Position numbers and translations under genes: made by a program. This document shows positions 9,502-18,094 of a DNA stretch of 64,000 nucleotides, in pieces. The notes under the pieces were generated by a model. It saw only the letters and a list, made by a program, of their open reading frames with translations, made no database searches and was not told the origin of the DNA. Every line of letters begins with the position of its first letter. The stretch's first letter is position 1. The DNA lies in contig NZ_BPET01000012.1 of NCBI RefSeq assembly GCF_019654915.1, positions 35,890-99,889 of the forward strand, read 5' to 3'. Source of the stretch: Shewanella sp. MBTL60-007. GTDB lineage: Bacteria > Pseudomonadota > Gammaproteobacteria > Enterobacterales > Shewanellaceae.

Positions 9502-9915
9502 TTGACTCGTTTAGGGCTGATTCCATTGTTCGAAAATATTCATGTATCACTAACAACGCCTGCACTACTCTTTCCCGCTATCTCTTTGCTGTTGTTGGCT
9601 TATACCAATCGCTTCTTTGCCTTAGCGGCGCTTATTCGTAACTTGAGTAATGCTGGAAAGCCAATCAACAATAGTCAATTAAAAAACCTACGCCGGAGAA
9701 TAACCATCATTAGACGTATGCAGGAGTCAGGCGCTTTGAGCTTTGCTTTGTGTGTGTTATGCATGATTTTTATCTATATCGGCTTTAATAAGGTGGGCGC
9801 TTTTATCTTTGGCTGCAGCCTATTCTTACTGCTTTATTCTCTACTGCTTTCTGTTATCGAAATTCGTATTTCGGTGGATGCCCTCAACATTCACCTTAAA
9901 GAGATGGATAGATGA
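9502..9915 (+). CDS. DUF2721 small membrane protein
   Basis: 137 residues with three hydrophobic helices. The N-terminal segment TTPALLFPAISLLLLAYTNRFFALAALIRNL is the hallmark of the DUF2721 family, followed by a charged stretch LKNLRRRITIIRRM and two further helices. Function is unknown for the family. The chosen start is TTG, because no ATG or GTG lies before the conserved segment in this frame; a second in-frame TTG at 9526 is also possible and no strong ribosome site marks either. Its last four bases overlap the next gene's ATG (ATGA), indicating translational coupling to the TRIC-family protein. Confidence 0.75.
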   Translation: MTRLGLIPLFENIHVSLTTPALLFPAISLLLLAYTNRFFALAALIRNLSNAGKPINNSQLKNLRRRITIIRRMQESGALSFALCVLCMIFIYIGFNKVGAFIFGCSLFLLLYSLLLSVIEIRISVDALNIHLKEMDR

Positions 9916-10535
9916 TCGACTGGATCTATTTCTTCGATCTGTGCGGCACCGCAGTCTTTGCACTTTCAGGTGCGTTAGCGGCGGGCAGACATAAGATGGA
10001 TCCGTTTGGAGTTTTGGTGCTGGCTTCGGTTACCGCCATTGGTGGCGGCAGTATTCGAGATGCATTACTCGGCACAACGCCGGTATTTTGGATTCAAGAC
10101 CCCAATTACATCACGGTGATTTTAGTTACCGTTATACTGACCTTTATTTTTGTCCGTAAACCTAAACGAGTACCACGCTACATCTTACCCGTTGCCGATG
10201 CCTTAGGTTTAGCGCTCTTTACTGTAATTGGAGTAGAAAAAGCGTTAAATTTAGAACTCAGTGGCATGACAGCCGTGGTAATGGGCTTAATCACTGGGGT
10301 GGGTGGTGGTATTATTCGAGACTTACTCTGTCAGCAGGTACCTATGGTACTGCGCACAGAGATCTACGCGACTGCATCGATAGTGGGTGGGATCTGTTAC
10401 ACCATAAGCCTACATTGGGGAGCGGCCGAGATGTTTGCCTTATTATTTGCAATGGGTACCGCACTCGTGATTAGATTAGCCGCTATTCGTTGGCACCTGT
10501 CATTACCTGCTTTTGATTTAAAGACACCACAATAA
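9912..10535 (+). CDS. TRIC-type trimeric intracellular cation channel family protein (UPF0126)
   Basis: 207 residues, about seven membrane helices built as two homologous halves. Each half carries the glycine-rich signature: GTAVFALSGALAAGRHKMDPFGV with GGGSIRDALLG, and DALGLALFTVIGVEKAL with GVGGGIIRDLLC. Bacterial members form trimeric potassium-permeable channels in structural studies; E. coli YadS and YicG belong here. It overlaps the upstream DUF2721 gene by 4 bp and the downstream NTF2-like gene by 1 bp (TAATG), so three genes form one tightly coupled unit. The physiological role of bacterial TRIC proteins is poorly defined. Confidence 0.88.
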   Translation: MIDWIYFFDLCGTAVFALSGALAAGRHKMDPFGVLVLASVTAIGGGSIRDALLGTTPVFWIQDPNYITVILVTVILTFIFVRKPKRVPRYILPVADALGLALFTVIGVEKALNLELSGMTAVVMGLITGVGGGIIRDLLCQQVPMVLRTEIYATASIVGGICYTISLHWGAAEMFALLFAMGTALVIRLAAIRWHLSLPAFDLKTPQ

Positions 10536-11014
10536 TGAGATTAGCTTTATTTAGTTTTGTATTTGTACTCTTTAGCTTTCCGGCATTCGCCAATATCGGT
10601 GATATGCCCAAAGAGCAGCAGCTGGCGATTAAGTATATTCAAGCGCTAACTCACCAAGACTACACTAGCCTAAGTGCTTTTTATAATCGTGACAGCGTGT
10701 TTAACGATAGAACAGCAGGACGAAAGTACACTGGCAGACGCCATATTTTACAATTTTTAAAGCGTGCTCATCGCGGCGTACTTGAGTACAACTTTAATAT
10801 CGAGCATATGTTTAACTCTGGCTCCTTAGTCGTGCTTATCGGTAACTACCGTTATAAAGGACCTGGCGAGTTATTTGGTAAACCTGGGCGTATCATTGAC
10901 ATCGCGATTCCTGGCGTGACGACACTGCGCTTAGACATGACCCATCAGAGGGTTAAAGAACATCAAGATCTGATGGATTACCAAACCATGGCCGACCAAC
11001 TCGCCGTACAGTAA
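10535..11014 (+). CDS. Exported NTF2/SnoaL-like protein
   Basis: 159 residues starting with a clear Sec signal peptide (MRLALFSFVFVLFSFPAFA, cleavage about residue 19). The mature part, with IKYIQALTHQDYTSLSAFYNRDSVFNDRTAG, GRRHILQFLKRAH and a run of beta strands (VVLIGNYRYKGPG, VTTLRLD), looks like the cone-shaped NTF2/SnoaL fold used for small-ligand binding or minor enzymatic activity. No catalytic residues can be assigned. Its ATG overlaps the TRIC stop codon by one base. The fold call rests on pattern, not a search. Confidence 0.6.
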   Translation: MRLALFSFVFVLFSFPAFANIGDMPKEQQLAIKYIQALTHQDYTSLSAFYNRDSVFNDRTAGRKYTGRRHILQFLKRAHRGVLEYNFNIEHMFNSGSLVVLIGNYRYKGPGELFGKPGRIIDIAIPGVTTLRLDMTHQRVKEHQDLMDYQTMADQLAVQ

Positions 11015-11186
11015 CCCCTAATCAATAACAATTCAATTTGGTGGACTGCTACGTTTCTTTGCAACCAGTAGTCCTAATAAGCATTCACACTTCCCACCGA
11101 CTCAGATCACAAAATCCTACGAGTACAGGAAACTTTTTGCCGCTTGCGTGTCAAACTATTAAGTACCTTATCTGTGGTAGGTTGTT

Positions 11187-11597
11187 ATGGGTTTTACAAA
11201 CGCGATTCGCTCACTGATTATCTTATCAATATTCATTTGTGGTGCAGCTACGGCCATTGAGCAACCGATCGTGGTCTCTTTTGCCGACCAACCCATCCTT
11301 AAGTTCAATCAAAAACTCGAACTCGCCCAGCAGCAAAAGCGCAGTTGGAGCAAACAGCCAGAATCTATCTCAGCCCACTATGCAGGCAGCAATTTTCAAC
11401 TCGCTAAAGTTAAACAGTACCAAGGAAAAGTGGTGACCTATAATGTCAGTGGCGCGAGTGCAGAACACCCTAAGATGCTATTGATTCTTTCGATGGAGAA
11501 GCAGAAAAATCGCTGGAAGTTAGATGCGGCAAGATTAACTTGGCAATGTAAAAACGGCCTGCACTTTGGTACAGACCGTTGTTCTAATAATCACTAG
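11187..11597 (+). CDS. Small secreted protein of unknown function
   Basis: 136 residues. A signal peptide MGFTNAIRSLIILSIFICGAATA (cleavage about residue 23) precedes a short soluble domain with two Cys residues near the C-terminus (WQCKNGLHFGTDRC) that could form a disulfide in the periplasm. I do not recognise the family. A 172-bp gap separates it from the upstream operon, so it is probably transcribed separately. The stop codon sits in a 10-bp stem-loop that may end transcription. Confidence 0.6.
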   Translation: MGFTNAIRSLIILSIFICGAATAIEQPIVVSFADQPILKFNQKLELAQQQKRSWSKQPESISAHYAGSNFQLAKVKQYQGKVVTYNVSGASAEHPKMLLILSMEKQKNRWKLDAARLTWQCKNGLHFGTDRCSNNH

Positions 11598-11616
11598 CCA
11601 ATTTTTGCTAGTGATT
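11589..11616. terminator. Stem-loop between convergent genes
   Basis: AATCACTAGC (11589-11598) pairs perfectly with GCTAGTGATT (11607-11616) around an 8-base loop. It overlaps the stop of the secreted-protein gene and lies ahead of the tyrS 3' end. There is no clear T tract on the plus strand, so termination is likely but not certain. Confidence 0.45.
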
Positions 11617-11656
11617 AGCGCTTAAATTCGACTAGTTAAGCCGAGATTTAATCGAC

Positions 11657-12853
11657 TTAGACTAGCGTGATCTTAGCGAACTTGCGCTTGCCCACTTGGA
11701 ATACCGCAGAGGTACCAGCAGTCAACTGTAGGCGAGTATCTTCAATCTTATCGCCATCAATCTTAGCTGCGCCCTGCTTAATCATACGCATCGCATCAGA
11801 GGTTGAATTTACCAGACCAGCTTCTTTAAGTAGGTTAGCAATCGCAATACCTTCACCAGCTGCAATCTCTAACTCTTCGATATCGCTAGGGATCGCACCT
11901 TTTTGGAAACGATTGATAAACTCCTGGTGTGCAGCCTCTGCCGCCGCTTCATCGTGGAAACGTGCGATGATCTCTTTCGCAAGCGCAATCTTCACATCAC
12001 GTGGATTAGCACCTGCTTCTACATCGGCCTTAAACTGCTCTATCTCTGTCAGAGGACGGAAAGAGAGTAGTTCGAAGTAACGCCACATCAAATCATCTGA
12101 AATTGACATGATCTTACCGAACATCTCACCAGCAGGCTCACTCACACCAATGTAGTTATGAGCAGACTTAGACATTTTCTTAACACCGTCTAGGCCTTCA
12201 AGCAGTGGCATCATGATCACTGTCTGTGGCTTCTGACCTGCAGATTTTTGCAGTTCACGACCCATAAGCAGGTTGAACTTCTGATCGGTACCACCTAGCT
12301 CAACGTCAGACTCCAGTGCAACCGAGTCGTAACCTTGTAGCAATGGATACATGAATTCATGAATAGCAATTGACTGACCCGAAGCGTAACGCTTCTTAAA
12401 GTCGTCTCGCTCCATCATACGTGCCACAGTTTGCTGTGAAGCAAGACGGATCATGCCCGCTGCGCCTAATGGCTCCAACCAGGTAGAGTTAAACTCGATA
12501 CGTGTCTTAGCTGGATCTAAGATCTTATAAACCTGCTGCTTATAAGTTTCAGCATTGGCAAGTACTTGCTCACGGGTCAATGGCGGGCGAGTACTGTTCT
12601 TACCACTTGGGTCACCGACCATACCAGTGAAGTCACCAATCAAGAAGATCACTTCATGACCTAACTCTTGGAAGGTACGCATCTTGTTTAAAATAACCGT
12701 GTGGCCAAGATGAATATCAGGCGCGGTTGGGTCAGCGCCTAATTTAATTTTTAATGGGCGACCTTCTTTCAACTTCTCCAGCAGATCCGCTTCGAGTAAT
12801 ATCTCGTCGGTGCCACGTCTTATTTCTGCTAATGCTTGCTCTAAATCAGCCAT
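11657..12853 (-). CDS. tyrS: Tyrosyl-tRNA synthetase
   Basis: Charges tRNA-Tyr in the cytosol. 398 residues from the chosen start. The class I HIGH motif appears as [11 protein letters not shown] near residue 43, the substrate pocket in [30 protein letters not shown], the KMSKS loop as KKMSKSAHN near 230, and a C-terminal S4 RNA-binding domain includes [14 protein letters not shown]. This is the longer TyrS subclass (about 400 residues). An upstream ATG at 12922 is in frame, but the start MADLEQAL at 12853 follows an AGGAG site by about 11 bases and matches the family N-terminus, so I prefer it. It is divergent from the peptidase-anmK pair, a neighbourhood common in gammaproteobacteria. Confidence 0.95.
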   Translation of the reverse strand: MADLEQALAEIRRGTDEILLEADLLEKLKEGRPLKIKLGADPTAPDIHLGHTVILNKMRTFQELGHEVIFLIGDFTGMVGDPSGKNSTRPPLTREQVLANAETYKQQVYKILDPAKTRIEFNSTWLEPLGAAGMIRLASQQTVARMMERDDFKKRYASGQSIAIHEFMYPLLQGYDSVALESDVELGGTDQKFNLLMGRELQKSAGQKPQTVIMMPLLEGLDGVKKMSKSAHNYIGVSEPAGEMFGKIMSISDDLMWRYFELLSFRPLTEIEQFKADVEAGANPRDVKIALAKEIIARFHDEAAAEAAHQEFINRFQKGAIPSDIEELEIAAGEGIAIANLLKEAGLVNSTSDAMRMIKQGAAKIDGDKIEDTRLQLTAGTSAVFQVGKRKFAKITLV

Positions 12854-12980
12854 ATCGGCGGTTACTCCTGGGAGCCTAATCAAAAAAATATGGGCACTCA
12901 TGTTACTTGTTAGCAAGCACAAATGAAAGTGTGTACACTAAAGGGATCACTAAGAAAGGGCTAATTTGGTATCAAGGTCA

Positions 12981-14399
12981 ATGGGAAAGGTTATAACTTT
13001 ATTTAAATTACTGCCAAAATTACATCAAATGCTCTTGTGCGGTTTAGTTTTTGTCACGTTAATTATTATCTTAATGCCGTCAGATGATGCGCAAGCATCC
13101 AAACAAACGCCGTCTGCCAGCGGTGAATATGACGTTAATACCCGTTATGAGGTTCCACTCGCATTTAGAAGCCCAACCCCACCTTCTGCATCATTAAGCG
13201 AGTCAAGCCCATCACAACGAACTCACCGTGAGCCCCTGAGCCAAAACCGCGAGCCAAGCAAACAAGCACTGACTCAGGCGACCGACAAGCCTGAAATACA
13301 AGCAGCGGCAGCGCCAAAATTAAAAGAGAAACACTTCCAAGTAAAAAGTGGTGACACCTTAGCAGCGCTATTTGAGCGCGCTGGGTTAACGGCTAAAGAT
13401 GTTTACGATGTGACTCAGCTGCCTAAAGCTAAGAAGAACCTACTGAAAATCATGCCAGGCGATGATTTAGTCATCGCTAAGACTGAAGATGGCAAGCTGG
13501 CTAAGCTTACCTATCACCTAGACAAGATCACCACCTTAATCGTTACTCATACAGACAGCGGTTATCACGAGCAGATCGTCACTAAGAAAGTAGAAGCGCG
13601 TACCAAGTTTGCTAGCGCCACAATTCAAAACAACTTTTGGAACGCAGGTGTCAATGCAGGGCTCACACCAAACCAAATTATGCAACTAGCCACTATTTTT
13701 GGCTGGGATATCGACTTTGCCTTAGATCTACGTAAGGGCGATCAATTTGCGATGATATTTGAAGAGGAGTATGCCGATGGCGAGTTTCTAAAGAATGGTA
13801 ACATTCTCGCCGCCGAGTTTACCAACCAAGGTGACCGCTACACAGCAGTAAGATACAAGGATGGTAACTACTACTCTGAAGAGGGCCGCAGCATGCGCAA
13901 AGCCTTCCTACGCTCTCCTGTCGACTTTAAATATGTTAGCTCAAGCTTTAACCCACGCAGGCTTCACCCTGTTACAGGCCAAGTTAAAGCCCATCGCGGC
14001 GTAGACTATGTTGCGGCAGTAGGCACGCCAATTAAAGCTGCAGGTAATGGCCGAGTCATCAAGTCGAGCTACAATAAATACAATGGTAACTATGTATTTA
14101 TTAAACACAACGACACCTATACCACCAAGTATCTTCATCTGACTAAGCGCAAGGTAAAGACCGGACAATCGGTTAAGCAAGGGCAGATCATCGGTACCTT
14201 AGGTTCAACAGGCCGAGTAACGGGACCACACCTACACTATGAGTTTATCGTTAACGGCGTACACCGCAACCCTCGTACCATCAAGCTGCCAAAGTCTGAG
14301 CCTATCGCGAAGAAAGAAAAAGCCCAGTTTGCTACGCTTAGTAAAACCATGATGGCAGAGCTTGAACATAACAAACAGGTGCAACTTGCTGCGCAGTAA
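12981..14399 (+). CDS. LysM/OapA and M23 murein endopeptidase (MepM/ShyA-like)
   Basis: Zinc metallopeptidase that cuts peptide cross-links in peptidoglycan to allow wall growth. 472 residues from this ATG; an in-frame TTG at 12966 with an AAAGGG site is an alternative. A single membrane anchor lies near residues 15-33, a Pro/Ser-rich linker follows, then a LysM-type wall-binding segment ([18 protein letters not shown]) near 120, and the M23 domain near 330-430 with the zinc ligands in HRGVDY and GPHLHYEF. This domain order matches MepM/ShyA. anmK follows directly, its upstream in-frame ATG overlapping this stop. Together with tyrS this is a conserved gammaproteobacterial cluster. Confidence 0.9.
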   Translation: MGKVITLFKLLPKLHQMLLCGLVFVTLIIILMPSDDAQASKQTPSASGEYDVNTRYEVPLAFRSPTPPSASLSESSPSQRTHREPLSQNREPSKQALTQATDKPEIQAAAAPKLKEKHFQVKSGDTLAALFERAGLTAKDVYDVTQLPKAKKNLLKIMPGDDLVIAKTEDGKLAKLTYHLDKITTLIVTHTDSGYHEQIVTKKVEARTKFASATIQNNFWNAGVNAGLTPNQIMQLATIFGWDIDFALDLRKGDQFAMIFEEEYADGEFLKNGNILAAEFTNQGDRYTAVRYKDGNYYSEEGRSMRKAFLRSPVDFKYVSSSFNPRRLHPVTGQVKAHRGVDYVAAVGTPIKAAGNGRVIKSSYNKYNGNYVFIKHNDTYTTKYLHLTKRKVKTGQSVKQGQIIGTLGSTGRVTGPHLHYEFIVNGVHRNPRTIKLPKSEPIAKKEKAQFATLSKTMMAELEHNKQVQLAAQ

Positions 14400-14449
14400 T
14401 GCTGCAAAAGCTTCTGACTTTACTCGGTGCGATTGATAGGTTTAATGCC

Positions 14450-15559
14450 ATGAATAACAGTTTTTACATAGGCTTGATGTCCGGCACTAGCATGGACGGT
14501 GTCGATGCGGTATTGGTTAATTTTGAAGGCGATAAGCCAAGCCTTATCGCCTCTCATACCGAGGCGCTTCCAAAAGCGCTTTTGAGCAGTCTACAAAAGC
14601 TTTGTCTGCCAGGAAACGATGAGATAAACCGTCTCGGTCACTTAGATCGCGCCATGGGTAAGCTTTTCGCTAAAGCAGTCAATGCCCTGCTGGAAAAAGC
14701 TCAGGTCGATAAATCACAAGTCATCGCCATCGGCAGCCACGGTCAAACCGTACGCCATATGCCCAACCTTGAGATGGGCTTTACCCTGCAAATTGGCGAT
14801 CCCAATACCATCGCCATCGAAACGGGTATCGATGTCGTTGCTGATTTTAGACGCAAAGATGTCGCTCTAGGTGGGCAAGGGGCACCACTGGTCCCAGCCT
14901 TCCATCAACATGTATTTGCCAGCCCAAACCACAAGCGCATCATTCTCAATATTGGTGGTATCGCCAATGTCACTTACCTGCCGGGAAACACCCAAGATGT
15001 CACAGGTTTTGATACCGGACCAGGTAATGGATTGAGCGATGCATGGATCCAGCATCAACTTGGGCAGCCATTTGATAAAGATGGGGCTTGGGCTAAGTCG
15101 GGCACCACAGATCAAAAGATGTTGCAACACCTACTGTCTCACCCCTACTTTGCTCTCTCCGCTCCTAAGAGCACCGGTCGCGAGCTATTTAACCAAGCTT
15201 GGGCTGAGCAGCAGCTATCTGAATTCAGCCATTTAAGTGAGGCTGATATTCAATCGACTTTACTGGACTTAACCTGCTACAGCATCGCCAACGATGCGCT
15301 TAATTTATCTGAAAATGGTGAGCTTTATGTCTGTGGTGGCGGCGCCTATAACTGTGAATTGATGCACCGACTACGTAAACTCCTGCCAAACTATAAGGTC
15401 GTCACCACTTCAGAACTTGGCATAGATCCCCAGTGGGTCGAGGGTATCGCCTTTGCTTGGCTAGCGATGCGATATTATCGAGGCCTGCCGGGTAACCTCC
15501 CCGCTGTCACAGGCGCTTCTAGAGAAGCAGTGCTTGGCGCCTTCTTCCCAGCCGCTTAA
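14450..15559 (+). CDS. anmK: Anhydro-N-acetylmuramic acid kinase
   Basis: Opens and phosphorylates 1,6-anhydro-MurNAc to MurNAc-6-phosphate during wall recycling; cytosolic. 369 residues from the ATG at 14450, the same length as the E. coli enzyme. An in-frame ATG at 14399 overlaps the previous stop but adds 17 residues before the conserved start. The first phosphate-binding loop is [18 protein letters not shown], followed by [29 protein letters not shown] with the catalytic Asp, [14 protein letters not shown] and the C-terminal [12 protein letters not shown]. It is coupled to the M23 endopeptidase gene, which creates the murein fragments that are recycled. Confidence 0.95.
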   Translation: MNNSFYIGLMSGTSMDGVDAVLVNFEGDKPSLIASHTEALPKALLSSLQKLCLPGNDEINRLGHLDRAMGKLFAKAVNALLEKAQVDKSQVIAIGSHGQTVRHMPNLEMGFTLQIGDPNTIAIETGIDVVADFRRKDVALGGQGAPLVPAFHQHVFASPNHKRIILNIGGIANVTYLPGNTQDVTGFDTGPGNGLSDAWIQHQLGQPFDKDGAWAKSGTTDQKMLQHLLSHPYFALSAPKSTGRELFNQAWAEQQLSEFSHLSEADIQSTLLDLTCYSIANDALNLSENGELYVCGGGAYNCELMHRLRKLLPNYKVVTTSELGIDPQWVEGIAFAWLAMRYYRGLPGNLPAVTGASREAVLGAFFPAA

Positions 15560-15582
15560 CCCTACGAATTAAGGGCTATTAT

Positions 15583-15614
15583 GCAGCATAAGCTAATACA
15601 ATAGCTTATGCTGC
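15583..15614. repeat. Perfect 13-bp inverted repeat between convergent genes
   Basis: GCAGCATAAGCTA (15583-15595) pairs fully with TAGCTTATGCTGC (15602-15614) around a 6-base loop. It overlaps the last codons and stop of the minus-strand regulator gene and lies 24 bp after anmK. Neither side has a clean T tract. It probably serves as a bidirectional transcription stop or RNA stabiliser. Confidence 0.6.
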
Positions 15615-17743
15615 AGCTTAATCACATCACGTTTGTAGTTCTGGGAAAGAGTCATCAGCAGACTATTGCGACTCGCTACATAGCTCATGGCTCCTGAGCG
15701 CGGAATACTTCCCGATGGTAACTTTAAGATAGGTGTAATAAGCCCAGTGTTAAAACGCCAAAAGTTAATCAACTGAAATCCACTGCGACTCGTTCTAAAG
15801 TAGATCCCTTTATCGGCCGCAACCCAGTTGTAGCCTTCACCAAAATAGTTAGCACTAATCAGCTCACTTGGCTGACCAGGGTTCGATAGCGACAACATCC
15901 ACAGCCCCCGCTTGCCAAGCTGAGTAAAGACTAACTTATCTTCGGCTATCATCTTACCCAAACGCATATCGATAGGGCTAATGACCTTAGGTAAGCGGTT
16001 ATCGAGATAGAACTCTGTGATACCGTCTTTACTGCTAGCCAGCACCATATCATCATTCCAGCCCCAGCTTGGGCGGTTGTGATCGAGATAGGGGGTCGCA
16101 AGAATACTGATATTAGAGGTTCTCATATCCAGCACATGGATCTTATTACCCTCATTTTTATCATCCGGCGCTAAAAAAGCGACCTTAGTACCATCATGGG
16201 ACCAGCTAGGGTACGCTACTCGACGCTTAAGATCCGTATGCTGGCGTCTTTGATTACCATCGGCATCACTGGACCAAATCTCATTAAAACCAGTTTCATT
16301 GGATACATAGACGATACGCTGGGTAACCGAAGAGTAATCGGGATTTCGATAACTGTATTCGACCTGTAACAGTGGAAAAGTCGCAGTGGGGATAGACTGC
16401 TCCAGCGCAAACGATGCCACCTGATAATCCCGCATATAATTGGAATACACCAACTCATCGCTGTTAGGGATTGAACGAGGGTAACTCATGCCTTCCACCT
16501 CTAACGGCAAGATCTGCTTGTCGTCAATACCCACAATATAGCCGTTTCTGACCCCTGAATTTTCGGTACTAAAGATCAGCCGTTCACTGTCTTGATGCCA
16601 GCTAAGTCCGCGAATATCCTCTAAACCAAAGGTTAAACGTTGCTCCTCACCTGTTTGAGTATGCAATATAAAGATATCTTCGGAGATGTTACCGAAACGC
16701 CGAGCAACCGCGAGCCAGTTTCCATCGGGACTGAAGGCTATATCGCGGTCGCGATAGCTACAGTTTTCAGTACAAGATAAGCGTTTAGGCCCTTCGCCTT
16801 CGTTAGCCAGAGACAGCTCATACAAGCCTGAGCCGAAACCTTCACTAGCATCCCAAATATAAACTAAACGACTTGCATCGGGAGCGATATCGATAGCCGA
16901 GCTGTAGGTGTAACACTCACCCAATTTTAGTGCTTCATTACTATCTAAATTGAGCTTAGTCAGGTAACACTTATTCTCACTCCTATGCTCGGAGCCGTAA
17001 TACAGTGCACTACCGTCAGGGCTCCATACGGCTCTTATCTCGGCAGTCTTTGTCGAGGTGAGTCGCTTAGGGGTTTCTGCGGGGTTTTGCAGATCTTTAA
17101 GATAAAGGCTCGCGTACCTGTTACTGCCACGACTACCATAAACTAACCAGCGACCATCGGGAGAAACCGCAGGATAAAGCTCTGATCCCGCGGCGGTGGT
17201 CAAGTTCTGCTTGGTGGTGGGAACATACCGAATACTGTCTTGGTAGAGGTGATAGCCTAAAGCCACAGTAATCACACAGACAAATAACCCACCAGCTAAG
17301 GTGAATGTTCGATTAAGCCGAGTTAGCTGTTTGATTTTTTGCTGCGCTTGCTGCAACAGATCCGGTTCATCCACCAAGTCAGCATCATTAAACTCAGGTT
17401 CAAGCAGTAAACGGTAACCCATCTTACGCACGGTTTCGATAACTTGCTCGCCACTAGCGCCTTGATTAAGGTGTTTACGCAGATGCCAGATAGCGTTCGT
17501 TAACGCTTTACTTCCCACATAACGATTCCCCTCCCAAATAGTGTCAATTAACTCCTCTCGAGTCACAACCTTTGGGTATTGCCGCGCAAGGTAACTTAAT
17601 ACTTCAATAAATTTCGGTTGAATGGAGACCTTGTTAGAAGGTTCAGTATTGGACGTAGCATCAGAAAAGTTAAGGCTATTGTCGCTAGGGCTAACCTCAC
17701 ACTGGCCTAATTTAAACGGCGCCTCTTTTCTTATCTCTAGCAT
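15593..17743 (-). CDS. CadC-like winged-helix regulator with periplasmic TolB-type propeller
   Basis: 716 residues in three parts. Residues about 30-115 form an OmpR-type winged helix (FIEVLSYLARQYPKVVTREELIDTIW ... GSKALTNAIWHLRKHL ... IETVRKMGYRLL). A single membrane helix lies near 146-166 (TFTLAGGLFVCVITVALGYHL). The rest is a periplasmic beta-propeller of PD40/TolB repeats, seen in PAVSPDGRWLVYGSR, AVWSPDGSALYYGSE, IAFSPDGNWLAVARR and PSWSHDGTKVAFLAP. This architecture is a one-component membrane regulator: an outside signal read by the propeller changes DNA binding inside. It is divergent from a TonB receptor, S9 peptidase and phosphatase, which are its likely targets. The ligand is unknown. 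Confidence 0.88.
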   Translation of the reverse strand: MLEIRKEAPFKLGQCEVSPSDNSLNFSDATSNTEPSNKVSIQPKFIEVLSYLARQYPKVVTREELIDTIWEGNRYVGSKALTNAIWHLRKHLNQGASGEQVIETVRKMGYRLLLEPEFNDADLVDEPDLLQQAQQKIKQLTRLNRTFTLAGGLFVCVITVALGYHLYQDSIRYVPTTKQNLTTAAGSELYPAVSPDGRWLVYGSRGSNRYASLYLKDLQNPAETPKRLTSTKTAEIRAVWSPDGSALYYGSEHRSENKCYLTKLNLDSNEALKLGECYTYSSAIDIAPDASRLVYIWDASEGFGSGLYELSLANEGEGPKRLSCTENCSYRDRDIAFSPDGNWLAVARRFGNISEDIFILHTQTGEEQRLTFGLEDIRGLSWHQDSERLIFSTENSGVRNGYIVGIDDKQILPLEVEGMSYPRSIPNSDELVYSNYMRDYQVASFALEQSIPTATFPLLQVEYSYRNPDYSSVTQRIVYVSNETGFNEIWSSDADGNQRRQHTDLKRRVAYPSWSHDGTKVAFLAPDDKNEGNKIHVLDMRTSNISILATPYLDHNRPSWGWNDDMVLASSKDGITEFYLDNRLPKVISPIDMRLGKMIAEDKLVFTQLGKRGLWMLSLSNPGQPSELISANYFGEGYNWVAADKGIYFRTSRSGFQLINFWRFNTGLITPILKLPSGSIPRSGAMSYVASRNSLLMTLSQNYKRDVIKLQHKLLY

Positions 17744-18094
17744 CTGAACCCCAATCTATCGTTATCTTTTTTAATCCCCTAGCATCAACAGAAGGGATGC
17801 TTCACATCTATTTCACATAGATAAAACTATTGACTCGCACACAAAACATACACTAAGTCAATGAAAATATAAACAATAGATATTAAATAGACATATAAAC
17901 AACAAATAAACGACCCGCCTTCGATTGCTGCAAAGTAACAAATAAATTACAACTGGCTGCAGTTGACTACCAGCAGAATTTCAATTGGAAACTCGACAGT
18001 ATTCCCCCTAGGAATGACTCACTTTAATCGGCTTAACAATAGATAAATACGGTTTGGGTGTTTAGGGAAATTATAAAAATAAGGACTGCAATCA
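17744..18094. promoter_or_regulatory. Divergent regulatory region between regulator and TonB receptor
   Basis: 351 bp, AT-rich, holding the promoters of two divergent genes. An AAGGACTG ribosome site precedes the receptor ATG. I see no unambiguous palindrome or -35/-10 pair that I would assign. It is the natural place for the CadC-like protein to bind. Confidence 0.4.
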
